Source: Thermobacillus sp. ZCTH02-B1
Lineage (GTDB): Bacteria > Bacillota > Bacilli > Paenibacillales > Paenibacillaceae
NCBI RefSeq assembly: GCF_002159085.1
Contig: NZ_LZRU01000035.1
Location: 104,515 to 168,514 of the forward strand
DNA: 64,000 bases
Reading direction: 5' to 3'
This document shows positions 63,813-64,000 of this stretch, one piece after another. The position numbers were made by a program, and so were the translations under genes. Position 1 is the first letter of the stretch. Each line of letters starts with the position of its first letter. The notes under the pieces were generated by a model that saw only the letters and a list, made by a program, of their open reading frames with translations, was not told where the DNA came from and made no database searches.

Positions 63813-64000
63813 GGCTGTTCCCTCGCTTCCGCGTTGGCTTGGGGGCGCGGGCGTAAGCGGCCCCGCCGGGCGCCCCGTCGGACAGGACGACGCCCGGCTC
63901 ATCCGTCGTGCCGGCCGCCGCCTCCGGCATCGCCGCGGCGGCGGGTTTGGCCGCAGCCGGCGCATGCGCCGCCGACACCGCCCCTTCCGCGGTCCAGCGG
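63787..64000 (-). CDS. C-terminal tail of an upstream protein, perhaps the YesM sensor kinase (partial)
   Basis: A minus-strand frame open to the window edge encodes about 70 Ala/Pro/Gly-rich residues and overlaps the response regulator start by 26 bp. No kinase motif is visible in this piece. The call rests on position only, as YesM kinase genes usually precede yesN. The low complexity makes frame choice uncertain. Confidence 0.35.
   Translation of the reverse strand, partial: RWTAEGAVSAAHAPAAAKPAAAAMPEAAAGTTDEPGVVLSDGAPGGAAYARAPKPTRKRGNSHDRASSGG

Overview
The window looks like a chromosomal segment of a high-GC Firmicute, most likely a member of the Paenibacillaceae (Paenibacillus, Cohnella or Thermobacillus type). 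The grounds are strong purine-rich ribosome binding sites, sigma-A type promoters, CcpA-like cre boxes, a c-di-AMP (ydaO-type) riboswitch, lipoprotein solute receptors with Gly/Ser/Asn-rich linkers, sugar ABC importers that mostly lack their own ATPase, and a YesN-type response regulator. There is no rRNA, tRNA, IS element, phage gene or CRISPR array that I can see. Many genes start at GTG or TTG, and I set starts by the ribosome binding site.

Layout. 1-2.6 kb: 3' part of a SNF2 helicase. 2.7-6.5 kb: an RbsABC-like sugar importer. 6.6-14.5 kb: an ABC importer operon with a GH130 glycosidase/phosphorylase, a DUF1861 protein and a PP2C phosphatase, controlled by a divergent LacI regulator with clear operators. 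14.5-18.7 kb: a KamA-family radical SAM enzyme behind a c-di-AMP riboswitch, a VanW protein and alanine dehydrogenase. 18.7-25.5 kb: a second LacI regulator, divergent from a GDE-type glycosidase and a sugar importer. 25.5-30.4 kb: a serine hydrolase with SLH domains, a YtrA-type GntR regulator with a DUF1648/DUF5808 membrane protein, and a YitT protein. 30.5-37.1 kb: a TrpXYZ-like ABC transporter with TrpB2, and a fumarylacetoacetate hydrolase family enzyme.

37.3-55.8 kb is the most striking part: about 16 minus-strand genes that together read as a route for import and complete breakdown of a sulfo-sugar, probably sulfoquinovose. The parts are a sugar importer, two paralogous GntR regulators, an oxidoreductase and a sugar epimerase-like protein (possible oxidative deglycosylation), an AraA/FucI-type isomerase, a phosphofructokinase-family kinase, a class II aldolase, an aldehyde dehydrogenase, two sulfolactate dehydrogenases of opposite stereospecificity (SlcC and ComC), a SuyAB-like sulfolactate sulfo-lyase and a SuyZ-like sulfate/sulfite exporter. 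Function is inferred from families and order and is untested. 55.9-64 kb: an operon of an LplABC-type importer and a GH42 beta-galactosidase, next to a YesN response regulator and the tail of what is probably its sensor kinase.

A recurring design is visible: in all six ABC systems with a complete receptor gene, a stem-loop sits directly after the receptor gene and before the next transporter gene, which probably sets a high receptor to permease ratio.
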